The notes under the pieces were generated by a model. That model was not told the origin of the DNA, searched no databases, and saw only the letters and a program-made list of their open reading frames with translations. From Saprospiraceae bacterium (GTDB lineage: Bacteria; Bacteroidota; Bacteroidia; Chitinophagales; Saprospiraceae), in the NCBI GenBank assembly GCA_013001595.1, contig JABDMH010000063.1:50555-114554 (forward strand): a stretch of 64,000 nucleotides of DNA, written 5' to 3'. Position 1 is the first letter of the stretch. Every line of letters starts with the position of its first letter. Made by a program: the position numbers and the translations under genes. This document shows positions 1 through 8,801 of this stretch, piece by piece.

Positions 1-912
1 TACAAATAAAGAAACTTTGTCTTTATCCACCACCTGACAAAAGTCGGACAGGTTTAAGGCATTGATTACAACCAAATACATTGACGCAAATTTTTCATCT
101 GCACACAGTGTGATGTTACCACCTTTGAACTGCCGGAACTCTGACCCGATGAGTAAACCACTGAGATAAGCACTGCATTGCTGTTCAGTAAATTTATTTT
201 GTAATCTTCGACCACGTATGCTAAATAACAAATGACTTAAAGGCTCCAGTTGGACATCTCTAGCCCCCTTTCGTACCACGTCGTAGTCTTGCTCCAACAC
301 CTTGGGTTGTACATCATTTGCTAGAATACTGTACTCAGACACTATTTGAAACAATTCACCGGTCATATAGGTTTTGAAGCCAACCACCACTCCTTCTCGA
401 ATGTGCATATGCTTGGAGTGCGTACCTGGTAGGATCAAAGTCGTATTTGAATTCTTATTTCCATAGGAAAGCCACCAACCAACCGTTTGCATTTCCTCTC
501 CGCGCATCACATCACCAATCGTTTCAAGTCCAGAGATGAGGATAATATCGTGTCCAAAAGTAGGAGATGCCGAAATCATATCAATGTTTGGCGACAAATT
601 GTCTAAAACGAATGGCAAGGGAGAATAGCTTACCTCACGCATACCAATAGAGGCAGAGGCCATCCCTGAGATGATAATTGGCCAGGGTTCGATCATGCGA
701 TTTGCTTGTTTGGCCAATAGCTCAATTTGAGTATGGAGCACTCGGGAGTAAAAGATCTCTCGTGGTTCATGACTGACCTGCCAATTTTGAAAAGTCTGTT
801 TTATTCCAGCTGGAGCATTCACTTCGGCATAGTTCTTTCCAGTATTGCAGTCCAACAGCCTGAGCCGCAAGTTGCTTGTACCCCAATCGACGCTGATTAT
901 GCATTCCTCCAT
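1..912 (-). CDS. dgoK: 2-dehydro-3-deoxygalactonokinase (3' end outside window)
   Basis: Phosphorylates 2-keto-3-deoxy-galactonate (or a close relative) with ATP in the cytoplasm, giving the substrate of the aldolase encoded just upstream. The frame is open from ATG at 912 to the left edge (304 codons), so the C-terminus is missing. Visible family marks are the N-terminal ATP-grasping SVDWGTSNLRL segment, a GMASASIG stretch, GDVMRGEEMQ, LILPGTHSKH, MTGELF, and LSGLLIGSEF near the edge; spacing fits the DgoK family (about 290-330 residues). It starts 19 nt after the aldolase stop, so the two are probably cotranscribed. Family assignment is firm; the exact sugar acid is inferred. Confidence 0.9.
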   Translation of the reverse strand, partial: MEECIISVDWGTSNLRLRLLDCNTGKNYAEVNAPAGIKQTFQNWQVSHEPREIFYSRVLHTQIELLAKQANRMIEPWPIIISGMASASIGMREVSYSPLPFVLDNLSPNIDMISASPTFGHDIILISGLETIGDVMRGEEMQTVGWWLSYGNKNSNTTLILPGTHSKHMHIREGVVVGFKTYMTGELFQIVSEYSILANDVQPKVLEQDYDVVRKGARDVQLEPLSHLLFSIRGRRLQNKFTEQQCSAYLSGLLIGSEFRQFKGGNITLCADEKFASMYLVVINALNLSDFCQVVDKDKVSLFV

Positions 913-931
913 CAGACAATCATTGGTCGGT

Positions 932-1582
932 CTACACGCTCGCCTTCCAAACCCGGAAGGCATGCATCATTTCAGACATGGTTTTACCAACGGCCTCCAG
1001 GTCCTGTTTTGCAATAAGTGCCCTCGGAAAAAGTGCGCCTCCTAGTCCAACTCCAAACACGCCCACATCTAAATATGAAGCTAGGTTTTGGGCAGATATG
1101 CCGCCGGTAGGCAACAAAGGCACCATCTCTAGAGGTGCCTGGATGGCCTTGATATGTGTCAACCCTCCAGTAACTGAAGGGAATATTTTTACCGCCGTGG
1201 CACCATATTGCCAGGCATTGTACACCTCGGTTGGTGTGTAGGCTCCAGGAAAAATGGGAACTTCATGATCACGGCAATATTCTACAACCGCACGATTTAG
1301 AATTGGCGTAACAATAAATTGAGCACCCGCTGCCAAAGCTTGTTTTAATTCATCCATAGAGCGAACACTTCCGGCTCCAACATTGAGCTTTCCCGAGAAG
1401 TGGTTGGCGGCATAATTAATCATTTCGGAAACCCCTTCTGTATTCATGGTAATTTCAATAGTGGTAAAACCTAGTTCCCGATATACTGGCAACAGTTGCT
1501 GAAGGTCTTCAAACTTAATCCCCCTGACAATTCCTACAATTGGAACTTCTTTGAACAATTCTTCTGAATATGCGGTGCTCAT
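932..1582 (-). CDS. KDPG / 2-keto-3-deoxy-6-phosphogalactonate aldolase family
   Basis: Class I aldolase that splits a 2-keto-3-deoxy-6-phospho sugar acid into pyruvate and glyceraldehyde 3-phosphate. The 216-residue length is usual for the family. The Schiff-base lysine is K132 in AVKIFPS, the catalytic glutamate E43 in IEITMNT, and the phosphate-binding LPTGGI lies near residue 178. GAGSV replaces the more common GAGTV. Start ATG at 1582. It lies directly upstream of the kinase gene on the minus strand, so the pair forms the last two steps of sugar-acid breakdown, matching the uronate-related genes elsewhere in the window. Whether the natural substrate is the gluco- or galacto-epimer cannot be told from sequence. 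Confidence 0.92.
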   Translation of the reverse strand: MSTAYSEELFKEVPIVGIVRGIKFEDLQQLLPVYRELGFTTIEITMNTEGVSEMINYAANHFSGKLNVGAGSVRSMDELKQALAAGAQFIVTPILNRAVVEYCRDHEVPIFPGAYTPTEVYNAWQYGATAVKIFPSVTGGLTHIKAIQAPLEMVPLLPTGGISAQNLASYLDVGVFGVGLGGALFPRALIAKQDLEAVGKTMSEMMHAFRVWKASV

Positions 1583-1752
1583 CTATTTTAGGCTAGAGTC
1601 TATATTGAATGAAGAATATCAATCATGAGATAAATATACCAGGATATAACTTTCATCAGATCATTCCCGTTATTTTAATATTGCGACACATCTTGAACTG
1701 AGCTCAACTCAGAAAATAAGCACACTCACAAGTGGTATGAAAATTGAACGCC

Positions 1753-3657
1753 ATGATCATGATGTGCTATGTGGCAAGGATCTTTGGAATTTTATTATTC
1801 TTGGCTTGTGGACCATGTGTCATGGCTGGAAATCCGGTCATACCTGGAAATCTTGAATCCTACTCCACCATTCACTCCATAGGATTTGAGTGGGATATCA
1901 CGGGTGACGACAATCACAATGCCACTTGCTCCCTACAATACAAAGTTGCGGGGGCCGCAACCTATATCAGTTTCAAATCAATGTATCGAGTAGATTTTGA
2001 AGGATATAATATGCTGGCAGGGAGCATCCTTTTTCTAGATCCCGGCACAACCTACGATGTCAGACTCACCATGGTAGATCCTGACGGTGGAAACTCGACA
2101 CAAAATATACAAGTGACCACTCGAGCAGTGCCGAGAATGCCCACCAACGGACAGACCTACCATGTAATATCAGGTAACGGAGGTGGTACAGGGTCTGCAG
2201 CTGATCCGTTTCAAGGGGTGGATGCAGCTGAAGCTTTCGTGGTAGCTGGAGACGTATGCCTGCTTCATGCCGGAAATTATGGCAATACAGTGCGATTTAA
2301 TACCGGCGGAACGGAAAACAATCCGATAGTCTGGAAAGCTGCCGGAGATGGTGATCCAGTGTTCGAGGGCGTTCGAGTGGAAGCGAGCTACGTATGGTTT
2401 GAGGGCATTCGCGTTATAGATCAGCAGTATGGAATGCGTACCTCCCCACCCGCTCCAAAAGACATTGTTGTGACCAGGTGCAATTTCTATAACAACCATT
2501 ACGGCATTTACTTGAACGATGGAGGTGAGGGGTGGTACATTGCAGATAATGTGATTGTGGGAGATAATATTCCAAAAACATCAAATTTCTCTGGTGAGGG
2601 AATAGAGCTCTGGTATACTGATGGACATACCGTGGCGCACAACACCATTTCTCGAGTAGCTGATGGCATTTCTTATCCAGGAAAAAATGTAGATATGTTT
2701 GGCAATGATATTTTCGACACGTCAGATGATGGGATTGAATTTGACTATGGACATGCCAACAATAGGGCCTGGGGCAATCGCATCACCAATCTATTTAATA
2801 ATGGAATTAGTTTTCAACCTATGAATGGTGCTCCCTACTATGTGCTCTTTAATCAAGTGTCTGTGCTCAATGGACAGAGTGTACTTAAGCTGAGAACACG
2901 GTCTGATCGGGCATTGATAGCGCATAACACCTTTATCATCAACAGTGGCCCTATGGCTTCAGGATCGGAATTTCTTAACAATTTTGAAATTAAAAACAAT
3001 CTCTGGATCAGCATACAGGATCGCTATGCTTGGGAAAATGGAGCAACAACAAGCTCCAATTGGAAAACAGATTTCGACTATGATGGATTTGACTGGGGCA
3101 ACTATACCTATGCCTTCAAATGGAGTAATGTGCGATTAAACACCATTGCAGACTTTACGGCTCAAACTGGACAGGAAGTACATGGAATTGAAATCGACTA
3201 CGATGTCTGCTTTGAGCACCTCAACTACACTTCAAGTGGGAACGCTGTCGATTCATTTCATATCGAATACAACACGCTCGTTCCCAACTGTGACGCCGTC
3301 GATGCTGGAATAGTAATAACCGGTATAAATGAAAACCATATGGGATCCCATCCAGATTTAGGCGCCTACGAGGTTGGAAAGTCACTTCCTATGTACGGCG
3401 TACGCTCCACTTGCACAAACATAAGCGTCAATACTTGGATGGGACCTGCAGTTGGCTTCTGGCATGCCGATGCAACCAACTGGAGTCTTGGCCATATTCC
3501 AACCAGCTGTGACCAAGTAGTTATCGGAACCGGAAACCACATTCAAGTGGCTTCAGGTGAAACCGCCGAAGGATACAGCATCGACATTGCTACAGGTGCA
3601 ACTTTCGAAACGCAAGGAGACGCTACTATAATCCTCATCGCTGGCACCTTACCCTAA
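1753..3657 (+). CDS. secreted right-handed beta-helix protein with N-terminal Fn3-like domain
   Basis: Predicted exported protein of 634 residues. The start is placed at ATG 1753; an in-frame TTG at 1744 is less likely. An N-terminal signal peptide (hydrophobic GILLFLACG, then CVMAG) is followed by a fibronectin-III-like beta-sandwich (about residues 30-130, with the FLDPGTTYDVRL type strand) and a parallel beta-helix (about 150-480) with repeated N-x-I/F turns such as HNTISRV and NRITNLFNNGI. The C-terminal region (about 560-634) is a separate beta-rich domain with WHADATNWSLGHIP, resembling modules found at the ends of Bacteroidota surface proteins. Beta-helix proteins often bind or cleave polysaccharides; no catalytic residues could be identified. 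Confidence 0.75.
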   Translation: MIMMCYVARIFGILLFLACGPCVMAGNPVIPGNLESYSTIHSIGFEWDITGDDNHNATCSLQYKVAGAATYISFKSMYRVDFEGYNMLAGSILFLDPGTTYDVRLTMVDPDGGNSTQNIQVTTRAVPRMPTNGQTYHVISGNGGGTGSAADPFQGVDAAEAFVVAGDVCLLHAGNYGNTVRFNTGGTENNPIVWKAAGDGDPVFEGVRVEASYVWFEGIRVIDQQYGMRTSPPAPKDIVVTRCNFYNNHYGIYLNDGGEGWYIADNVIVGDNIPKTSNFSGEGIELWYTDGHTVAHNTISRVADGISYPGKNVDMFGNDIFDTSDDGIEFDYGHANNRAWGNRITNLFNNGISFQPMNGAPYYVLFNQVSVLNGQSVLKLRTRSDRALIAHNTFIINSGPMASGSEFLNNFEIKNNLWISIQDRYAWENGATTSSNWKTDFDYDGFDWGNYTYAFKWSNVRLNTIADFTAQTGQEVHGIEIDYDVCFEHLNYTSSGNAVDSFHIEYNTLVPNCDAVDAGIVITGINENHMGSHPDLGAYEVGKSLPMYGVRSTCTNISVNTWMGPAVGFWHADATNWSLGHIPTSCDQVVIGTGNHIQVASGETAEGYSIDIATGATFETQGDATIILIAGTLP

Positions 3658-3703
3658 CCATGATTAGTCCCCGCTGAAAGGAGGCGCTGCATCGCACAAC
3701 CAC

Positions 3704-3723
3704 AAAGTTGTATATACAACTTT
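3704..3723. promoter_or_regulatory. perfect 20-bp palindrome, probable MarR operator
   Basis: AAAGTTGTATATACAACTTT is its own reverse complement over all 20 bases. It sits 23 bp before the ATG of the MarR-family gene and just upstream of a TATTTTG (3728-3734) that may serve as a shortened -7 box. MarR proteins are dimers that bind palindromes of this length and commonly repress their own gene, so autoregulation is the simplest reading. An alternative start (TTG at 3708) falls inside the palindrome and was rejected. Confidence 0.75.
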
Positions 3724-3746
3724 TTAGTATTTTGCAGATCAAGCCT

Positions 3747-4142
3747 ATGGAAAACTTCAATCCTCAAGATTGCATTGCCGGAAAAATAAGTCGGCTGCAA
3801 CGTCAGATTACCCACATCTTTCGCAAGCACATCAGGTCATTTGGTGTGACCACTAGTCAGCTGAGTTTGCTCTTTGTTTTGTTTAAGCGCACTGAACTAA
3901 GCCAAAAGGAACTTGCTGAGATTGCCGTTCTTGAAAAATCCTCTTTGAAACGAAACATTGATTTGATCATTAAAAATGGCTGGGCTGAACCTGGTCTTGG
4001 AAAGAAAGTTTCGTTGACCCCTAGCGGCAAAAAGCTGGTCATCATGGTCCTACCATCTTGGCAGCAGGCTATGAAAACCCTCGAAATGCAGCTAGGACAA
4101 GATGGCTTGGCCGCCTTAAAACTTCTTGAAAGCAAATTTTAA
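3747..4142 (+). CDS. MarR-family transcriptional regulator
   Basis: Winged-helix DNA-binding protein of 131 residues. Helices with FGVTTSQLSLLFVL (about 32-45), the recognition region ELSQKELAEIAVLEKSSLKRNIDLI (split over about 50-74) and the wing with VSLTPSGKKL (about 87-96) follow the MarR layout; flanking helices form the dimer interface. ATG 3747 is preferred because the longer reading begins inside the palindrome at 3704-3723. A membrane protein gene begins 22 nt downstream, so the two are probably one transcript and the regulator may control that gene. Ligand unknown. Confidence 0.85.
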   Translation: MENFNPQDCIAGKISRLQRQITHIFRKHIRSFGVTTSQLSLLFVLFKRTELSQKELAEIAVLEKSSLKRNIDLIIKNGWAEPGLGKKVSLTPSGKKLVIMVLPSWQQAMKTLEMQLGQDGLAALKLLESKF

Positions 4143-4164
4143 GATTGATGAAGTACTCCAGATC

Positions 4165-4875
4165 ATGACACTACCAACTACCTATATATTCCTCTCCGCA
4201 ATAATGACCTTTATCTTGATTTTTCTTGGTTACACCGGGATCAGTCTCAGTACAGCGTTGGGAACTAAGCGCACCAATCTTACACTGATCATATTGGGAT
4301 TACTTAGCTGGCATGTATATATTCTACTCATGAGCAAATCTGGTTTATTTGCTGATCTTTCATTCCCTCCCAAGTTTGCTTTGTTTCTCATTTTGCCAGC
4401 ATTCATTTTTACCGGCGTTTTCTTATTTCAACACCGCCATAGAGAATGGATCCAAGCCATTCCCTGTCACTGGCTCATTCTATACCAAACTTTTCGTCTG
4501 CTGATCGAAAGCCTTTTCGTTTGGAGTGTGGCTAGGGGTATACTGCATCCCAATGTGACTATTGAAGGTTATAATTTCGACATGATTTTTGCACTTTCTG
4601 CGCCAGTCATGGGTTGGCTGCTTTGGAGTAACCGTAGCCGGTGGATCAAGTTAGCAAGGGTTTGGAATTATTTAGGTTTGCTGGTTATAGCTTCCATTAT
4701 TTCTTTATTTATGACCACCATCTACCTTCCGGAAATCTATGGATCGATTCTTCCCTTCCCCGTGCAGTTTGTAACGTACCCCTATACATTGGTAGCAGGG
4801 TTCTTGATGCCGTCAGCTGTCTTCATCCACTTGCTGTCACTCGTTCAGCTGCATTTGACCAACAGTAATTCGTAG
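4165..4875 (+). CDS. multi-pass membrane protein, unknown function
   Basis: About 236 residues with six to seven predicted membrane spans: LPTTYIFLSAIMTFILIFL, a segment around TLIILGLLSWHVYILL, FALFLILPAFIFTGVFLF, a span after the conserved-looking WLILYQTFRLLIES, APVMGWLLW, LVIASIISLFM, and a C-terminal LVAGFLMPSAVFIHLLSL. I do not recognise the family. ATG 4165 is chosen over a TTG at 4126 that would overlap the MarR gene. Its position right after a MarR gene suggests a regulated membrane function, which is inference only. Confidence 0.7.
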   Translation: MTLPTTYIFLSAIMTFILIFLGYTGISLSTALGTKRTNLTLIILGLLSWHVYILLMSKSGLFADLSFPPKFALFLILPAFIFTGVFLFQHRHREWIQAIPCHWLILYQTFRLLIESLFVWSVARGILHPNVTIEGYNFDMIFALSAPVMGWLLWSNRSRWIKLARVWNYLGLLVIASIISLFMTTIYLPEIYGSILPFPVQFVTYPYTLVAGFLMPSAVFIHLLSLVQLHLTNSNS

Positions 4876-5200
4876 TATTATCTAGCATTGTCACTTTGAT
4901 ATTCGATCTAATAGCAGTGTGCCACGATATCTTGATAATAGTGGGTAAGGAAGTAAGCAAACTATGAAAGCAATCGTTGGGATGATCGAGGTCAAACGGC
5001 ACTCTTTTGCAGCTATCCTGGATGTCGGATCCAAAGTGGCCCAAGGAGAAAGATTGCAGCATGACTATTTCACAATTCTGCAAGACCCAACAGGCAGCTT
5101 AATACTATTTAGCGACCGACTAAAAATAGTAGGTAAACTAAGGAAGCCAGTGGGATCACCACTGGCTTCATAAACATATCAGTCTAAAAGTATTTTAGAT
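4876..5200. other. intergenic stretch with a coding-like relic that recurs at 59.04 kb
   Basis: Between two converging genes. A short open frame (4964-5173, 69 codons) has no recognised homology, and its 3' end runs through a perfect hairpin, so it is probably not an intact gene. Positions about 5004-5066 resemble 59036-59096 at DNA level (shared TCCAAAGTGGCCCA core and flanking GGATGTCG, TTGCAGCATGA). This suggests both are relics of one dispersed sequence. The stretch ends in two hairpins listed separately. Confidence 0.5.
5143..5169 (-). terminator. perfect 11-bp hairpin downstream of VCBS gene
   Basis: GAAGCCAGTGG and its complement CCACTGGCTTC flank a 5-nt loop (GATCA). It lies 32 bp past the stop of the minus-strand VCBS gene and also beyond the membrane protein gene, so it may stop transcription from both sides. 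There is no strong U-tract. A second smaller hairpin, TCTAAAA-GTA-TTTTAGA at 5183-5199, touches the VCBS stop codon. Confidence 0.5.
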
Positions 5201-7318
5201 CTACTTTTTGAAAATTCCCTTCACAGCTTTACGCTCCCGGTTAGAAATCCTCATTTGATAGGTACCGGAAGGAAGAGTAGACAGGTCCAGACGTTCAGTG
5301 GTTCCAAAAAACTTCTGTTCGCGCAACAACCTTCCCTGAAAATCAAATACCTCGATCAAAGCCTCTCTTTCATTCCATGCTGCCTCGATCTGTACGGTAT
5401 GTGTAACCGGATTAGGAAATACATTGGTTTCTTGAGAAACATCCTGACGATCATCCGTGCTCACTGAACTTGTTGTATTCTCTAAATAAAAGATCATATG
5501 GATATCGTTTCCAACAATGACATCTAGGTCTCCATCACCATCAAGATCCCCGCGTGACAATATCACGTCGTCATGAAAGTTGAAATCATGAAATGGGTTT
5601 TCATCTTCGAGAAGTCTCTTAAAATCACCCTCATCGTTTTCCCAAATATTCACCCTTCCCACACTATTAGCGATTGTTAAATCAAGATCGCCATCCGCAT
5701 CAATGTCATCAAGGCTAGGTGCTGAATAACCTCCAACATCAAATTCAGCAAATGGGCTATCTGCTACGGCTTCATATGTACCATCATTATTGACAAAATA
5801 CTCTAGGGTACCGTATTTGTTTCCTACCAGAAGATCAAGATCGCCATCTGCGTCAAAATCCGCTAATGTCGGCACCAAATTGTTCATTGTACTTAACCCG
5901 TGAAAGGGATTGTCCAAACTATCTGCCAGCACATAGGGTGCGGCATCTCTGCCACTAGCAGTATTCTCATACAATAGTATTCCACTATAGTGCCCAACAA
6001 CAAGGTCGGCATCACCATCGGAATCTATATCTGTAAAAATGGGTACTGAGCTAGACGATGTATCAGCAATTTCTGGAAGATCGTTGTTGGTTTTTAGTGC
6101 CAACGCACCATCGGTGTTCTCATAATATAGGAGATTTCCATCTGCAGTCCCCATGAAAAGGTCGACGTCTCCATCGTCGTCATAATCGAAGAATTCTGGT
6201 GCAAGTCCATTGTCCTCCGCCAAAAGATTCAAGCTATTAAAAGCCTTTTCTTCATATGCTGATTCGTTAAGATTATAAAGCATCAAAGATCCCTCATCGT
6301 TCCCTGTTATTAGATCCAAATCGCCGTCACCATCCACATCTGCAAATGCAGGTCTCGGGTCAGGTAGTACACTTACGTCTGTGAGGGGGTGCTCTTTTTG
6401 ATCATAATTGCCATCGACGTTCTCAAAAAATAAGAGCTCTCCATATTTGTTGCCGATTCCCACCACTAGGTCTAGGTCTCCATCGTTGTCTATATCAATT
6501 AACGATGGGGCGGCATCATCTGCATCATCTTGAACAGCAAATGGTACTTCTGACATCACCCCTCCATCATTAATGTAGAGATGTAAGGTGTCACCGTGGC
6601 CAATAAATGCATCGACGTCACCATCTCCATCCACATCGCCCATGGCAGGAACAACATCAGCAGCAAAGGTAAATCCATCAAATGGATCTCCTTCACCAAT
6701 TACTGCTTCGAATACACCATCATTATTAGTCAGATAGCGTAAATCCCCATAATCAGCACCAAGGAATAGATCTAGGTCACCATCTTCATCAAAATCTGCA
6801 AAGGAGCCGGCCATGTTGATAAAAGTGGCACTATCTAACAATATTGGATAACCAATATCTTCAGGAAACTGAGATACAGATCCACGCACAAATCCATTGT
6901 CAGTATTCTCATAGTATCGGATTGCCTCCTCGCGTGCTCCACTCTTGCTATCCGCCTCAATGAAAAGGAATAGATCTCTATCCCCGTCCTCATCAAAGTC
7001 TACAAAGACCGGAGAGGATTGATCTTGCGGTCCCGCAATATGAGCAAAGGGATGATCACCACGCAATGTATATTCTGTCTGAGCTGTTGTTACCAACGGA
7101 GCAATGGCTACTCCAGCAGCTACCATGGCCACCTTTTTGGCCATCTTGCCTCTCTCGATATAGGTATCGATCTTCGAACGCAACCGAACGATGCGTTTCT
7201 TAATCCATGAGATTTTCTGTCTGCTTCGATGATCTTTCGTAGTCAAGCGATCCAACTTGCGCTTGTAATATCTGTATTGAATGACTAGTTTGCGAAATGT
7301 AGGTAAGTTTCTTTTCAT
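5201..7318 (-). CDS. T9SS-exported VCBS/FG-GAP repeat protein with basic N-terminal extension
   Basis: Exported protein of 705 residues with ten calcium-loop repeats of the D-x-D-x-D-G-D-x-D-L type (for example DFDEDGDLDLF, DVDGDGDLDLI), expected to form a beta-propeller-like surface. The C-terminus (about 630-705) is a type A T9SS sorting domain with VFPNPVTH, then LPSGTYQMRI and a terminal KGIFKK. Residues 1-57 are a strongly basic, probably helical stretch (for example YYKRKLDRL) preceding a normal-looking signal peptide, MAKKVAMVAAGVAIAP, at M58. Either translation starts at M58 (position 7147) or the signal carries an unusually long n-region. The upstream inverted repeat at 7353-7373 favours the long start at 7318. 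Confidence 0.85.
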   Translation of the reverse strand: MKRNLPTFRKLVIQYRYYKRKLDRLTTKDHRSRQKISWIKKRIVRLRSKIDTYIERGKMAKKVAMVAAGVAIAPLVTTAQTEYTLRGDHPFAHIAGPQDQSSPVFVDFDEDGDRDLFLFIEADSKSGAREEAIRYYENTDNGFVRGSVSQFPEDIGYPILLDSATFINMAGSFADFDEDGDLDLFLGADYGDLRYLTNNDGVFEAVIGEGDPFDGFTFAADVVPAMGDVDGDGDVDAFIGHGDTLHLYINDGGVMSEVPFAVQDDADDAAPSLIDIDNDGDLDLVVGIGNKYGELLFFENVDGNYDQKEHPLTDVSVLPDPRPAFADVDGDGDLDLITGNDEGSLMLYNLNESAYEEKAFNSLNLLAEDNGLAPEFFDYDDDGDVDLFMGTADGNLLYYENTDGALALKTNNDLPEIADTSSSSVPIFTDIDSDGDADLVVGHYSGILLYENTASGRDAAPYVLADSLDNPFHGLSTMNNLVPTLADFDADGDLDLLVGNKYGTLEYFVNNDGTYEAVADSPFAEFDVGGYSAPSLDDIDADGDLDLTIANSVGRVNIWENDEGDFKRLLEDENPFHDFNFHDDVILSRGDLDGDGDLDVIVGNDIHMIFYLENTTSSVSTDDRQDVSQETNVFPNPVTHTVQIEAAWNEREALIEVFDFQGRLLREQKFFGTTERLDLSTLPSGTYQMRISNRERKAVKGIFKK

Positions 7319-7352
7319 ATGTAAAATGGTTTAGGGGCGCAAAATAGTGAAA

Positions 7353-7373
7353 CATATGAACATTCTTCATATG
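7353..7373. promoter_or_regulatory. inverted repeat CATATGAA-N5-TTCATATG upstream of VCBS gene
   Basis: Two perfect 8-bp arms separated by CATTC, 35 bp upstream of the 7318 start; CATATG recurs at the start codon itself (7316-7321). The arrangement is typical of a dimeric regulator site. No regulator gene adjoins it, so the binding protein is unknown. Confidence 0.4.
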
Positions 7374-7538
7374 ACTTTTTCTCACATTACACCCAGCGCA
7401 TGGTATGCCAATATGATGCCACTTTTCTAAGAATAGCTCATTGTATGATCATCAGGTTTCAGCAAATTGACTTATCTTTCAGCCCTGCTGTTTGTCAGTT
7501 TTCGCCCATATAGAAAAGCTTATCCAACTTTATTAACT

Positions 7539-8771
7539 ATGCATATTCACGCTATTCACCGCAGGTATTCATATAGCGAGCGCCTCATTGTATTGGGGCT
7601 GATTCTCGCTACCTGGTCATGTGTAAACTCTTCAAACCAAGAGCAGGCCACGGACGGTTCAACCGCAGACACTCCGTCAGCCACCTTCGTAGCCAATCCA
7701 CAATATGTGGAAAAGCAAGATGTTCCCATCCTAGAAATCGGAGCTAAGGCGCCTGACTTTACACTCCCGGGGGTCGATGGAAAATTTCACAGCCTTGATG
7801 ACTATAGTTCAGCAGAAGTACTGGTTCTCCTGTTTACATGTAATCACTGCCCCACCGCCCAGGCCTATGAAGAGCGGGTCAAAAATCTAGTATCAGACTA
7901 TCAAGACAAAAGCTTTCAGCTGATCGCCATATCTCCAAATAGCCCACTGGGGCTACTCTATCAGGAACTTGGCTATAGTGACCTCAATGACGATTACAAA
8001 GACATGATATCACGGGCTGAATATGCCAAATTCAATTTCCCCTATCTATATGATGGCGACAACGAAAAGGTCTCCCTTCAATATGGTCCCGTTGCAACAC
8101 CGCATGCCTTTGTATTCGACAAGGAGCGCAAACTGCAATACCAGGGTAGGTTAGATAAAGAAGAGAAACCCGGCGCACTCCAAGCCGACGATCTGAGGGC
8201 TGCCATTGATGCCGTTCTTGCAGGAAAAGTAGTGGCGGTACAAACCACCAAAGTATTTGGATGTTCAACCAAGTGGGGATGGAAGACGGACTATAAGGAG
8301 AAAGTGGATAAAGAATGGAGTCAGAAAGCAGTTTCACTCGAAATGGCGGATGTGCCGGAGATCCAAGAGATTATGAAGAACGAAGGCTCTGGCAAGTTGA
8401 GATTAGTAAATGTGTGGGCCACTTGGTGCGGACCTTGCATTGTTGAGTACCCCGACTTTGTGATCTTACAACGTATGTATGGACGTAGAGATTTTGAATT
8501 CGTCTCTATCTCGGCAGATAAACCCACCGACCAAGAAAAAGCATTGGCATTTCTTCAAGAAAAAAATTCTGCCGTTAAAAATTATCTGTTTTCCAAAGAT
8601 GATAAATACGCACTTATCGAGGCCGTCGACGCTGACTGGAATGGGGCATTGCCCTATACGGTGCTCATTGATGCCGAAGGACAAAAGATATGGTCTCAAC
8701 AGGGTCAAGTAGATTTTCTTGAGCTGAAAAGAAAAATCGTCGAGCACCCCCTAATTGGTCGAATTTATTAA
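7539..8771 (+). CDS. lipoprotein with two thioredoxin-like domains
   Basis: Probable periplasmic redox lipoprotein of 410 residues. ATG 7539 is chosen; lipobox TWSC with lipidated C28. Domain 1 (about 60-230) is AhpC/TSA-like with a CNHC pair (C101, C104) in LLFTCNHCPTAQAYEER. Domain 2 (about 255-405) is TlpA/ResA-like with WCGPC (C297, C300) in VNVWATWCGPC and a cis-proline region GALPYTVLID. The fusion could pass electrons between domains or keep exported enzymes reduced. It opens the run of exported enzymes that follows, 30 nt ahead of the ThuA gene. Fold assignment is firm, role inferred. Confidence 0.85.
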   Translation: MHIHAIHRRYSYSERLIVLGLILATWSCVNSSNQEQATDGSTADTPSATFVANPQYVEKQDVPILEIGAKAPDFTLPGVDGKFHSLDDYSSAEVLVLLFTCNHCPTAQAYEERVKNLVSDYQDKSFQLIAISPNSPLGLLYQELGYSDLNDDYKDMISRAEYAKFNFPYLYDGDNEKVSLQYGPVATPHAFVFDKERKLQYQGRLDKEEKPGALQADDLRAAIDAVLAGKVVAVQTTKVFGCSTKWGWKTDYKEKVDKEWSQKAVSLEMADVPEIQEIMKNEGSGKLRLVNVWATWCGPCIVEYPDFVILQRMYGRRDFEFVSISADKPTDQEKALAFLQEKNSAVKNYLFSKDDKYALIEAVDADWNGALPYTVLIDAEGQKIWSQQGQVDFLELKRKIVEHPLIGRIY

Positions 8772-8801
8772 TCGAATTTATAAACTCAATCACATTATAG
8801 A

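Noticed and set aside
4964..5173. 69-codon open frame as a small gene
   Set aside because: No recognisable family, its end runs through a perfect hairpin, and part of it recurs as a non-coding relic at 59.04 kb.
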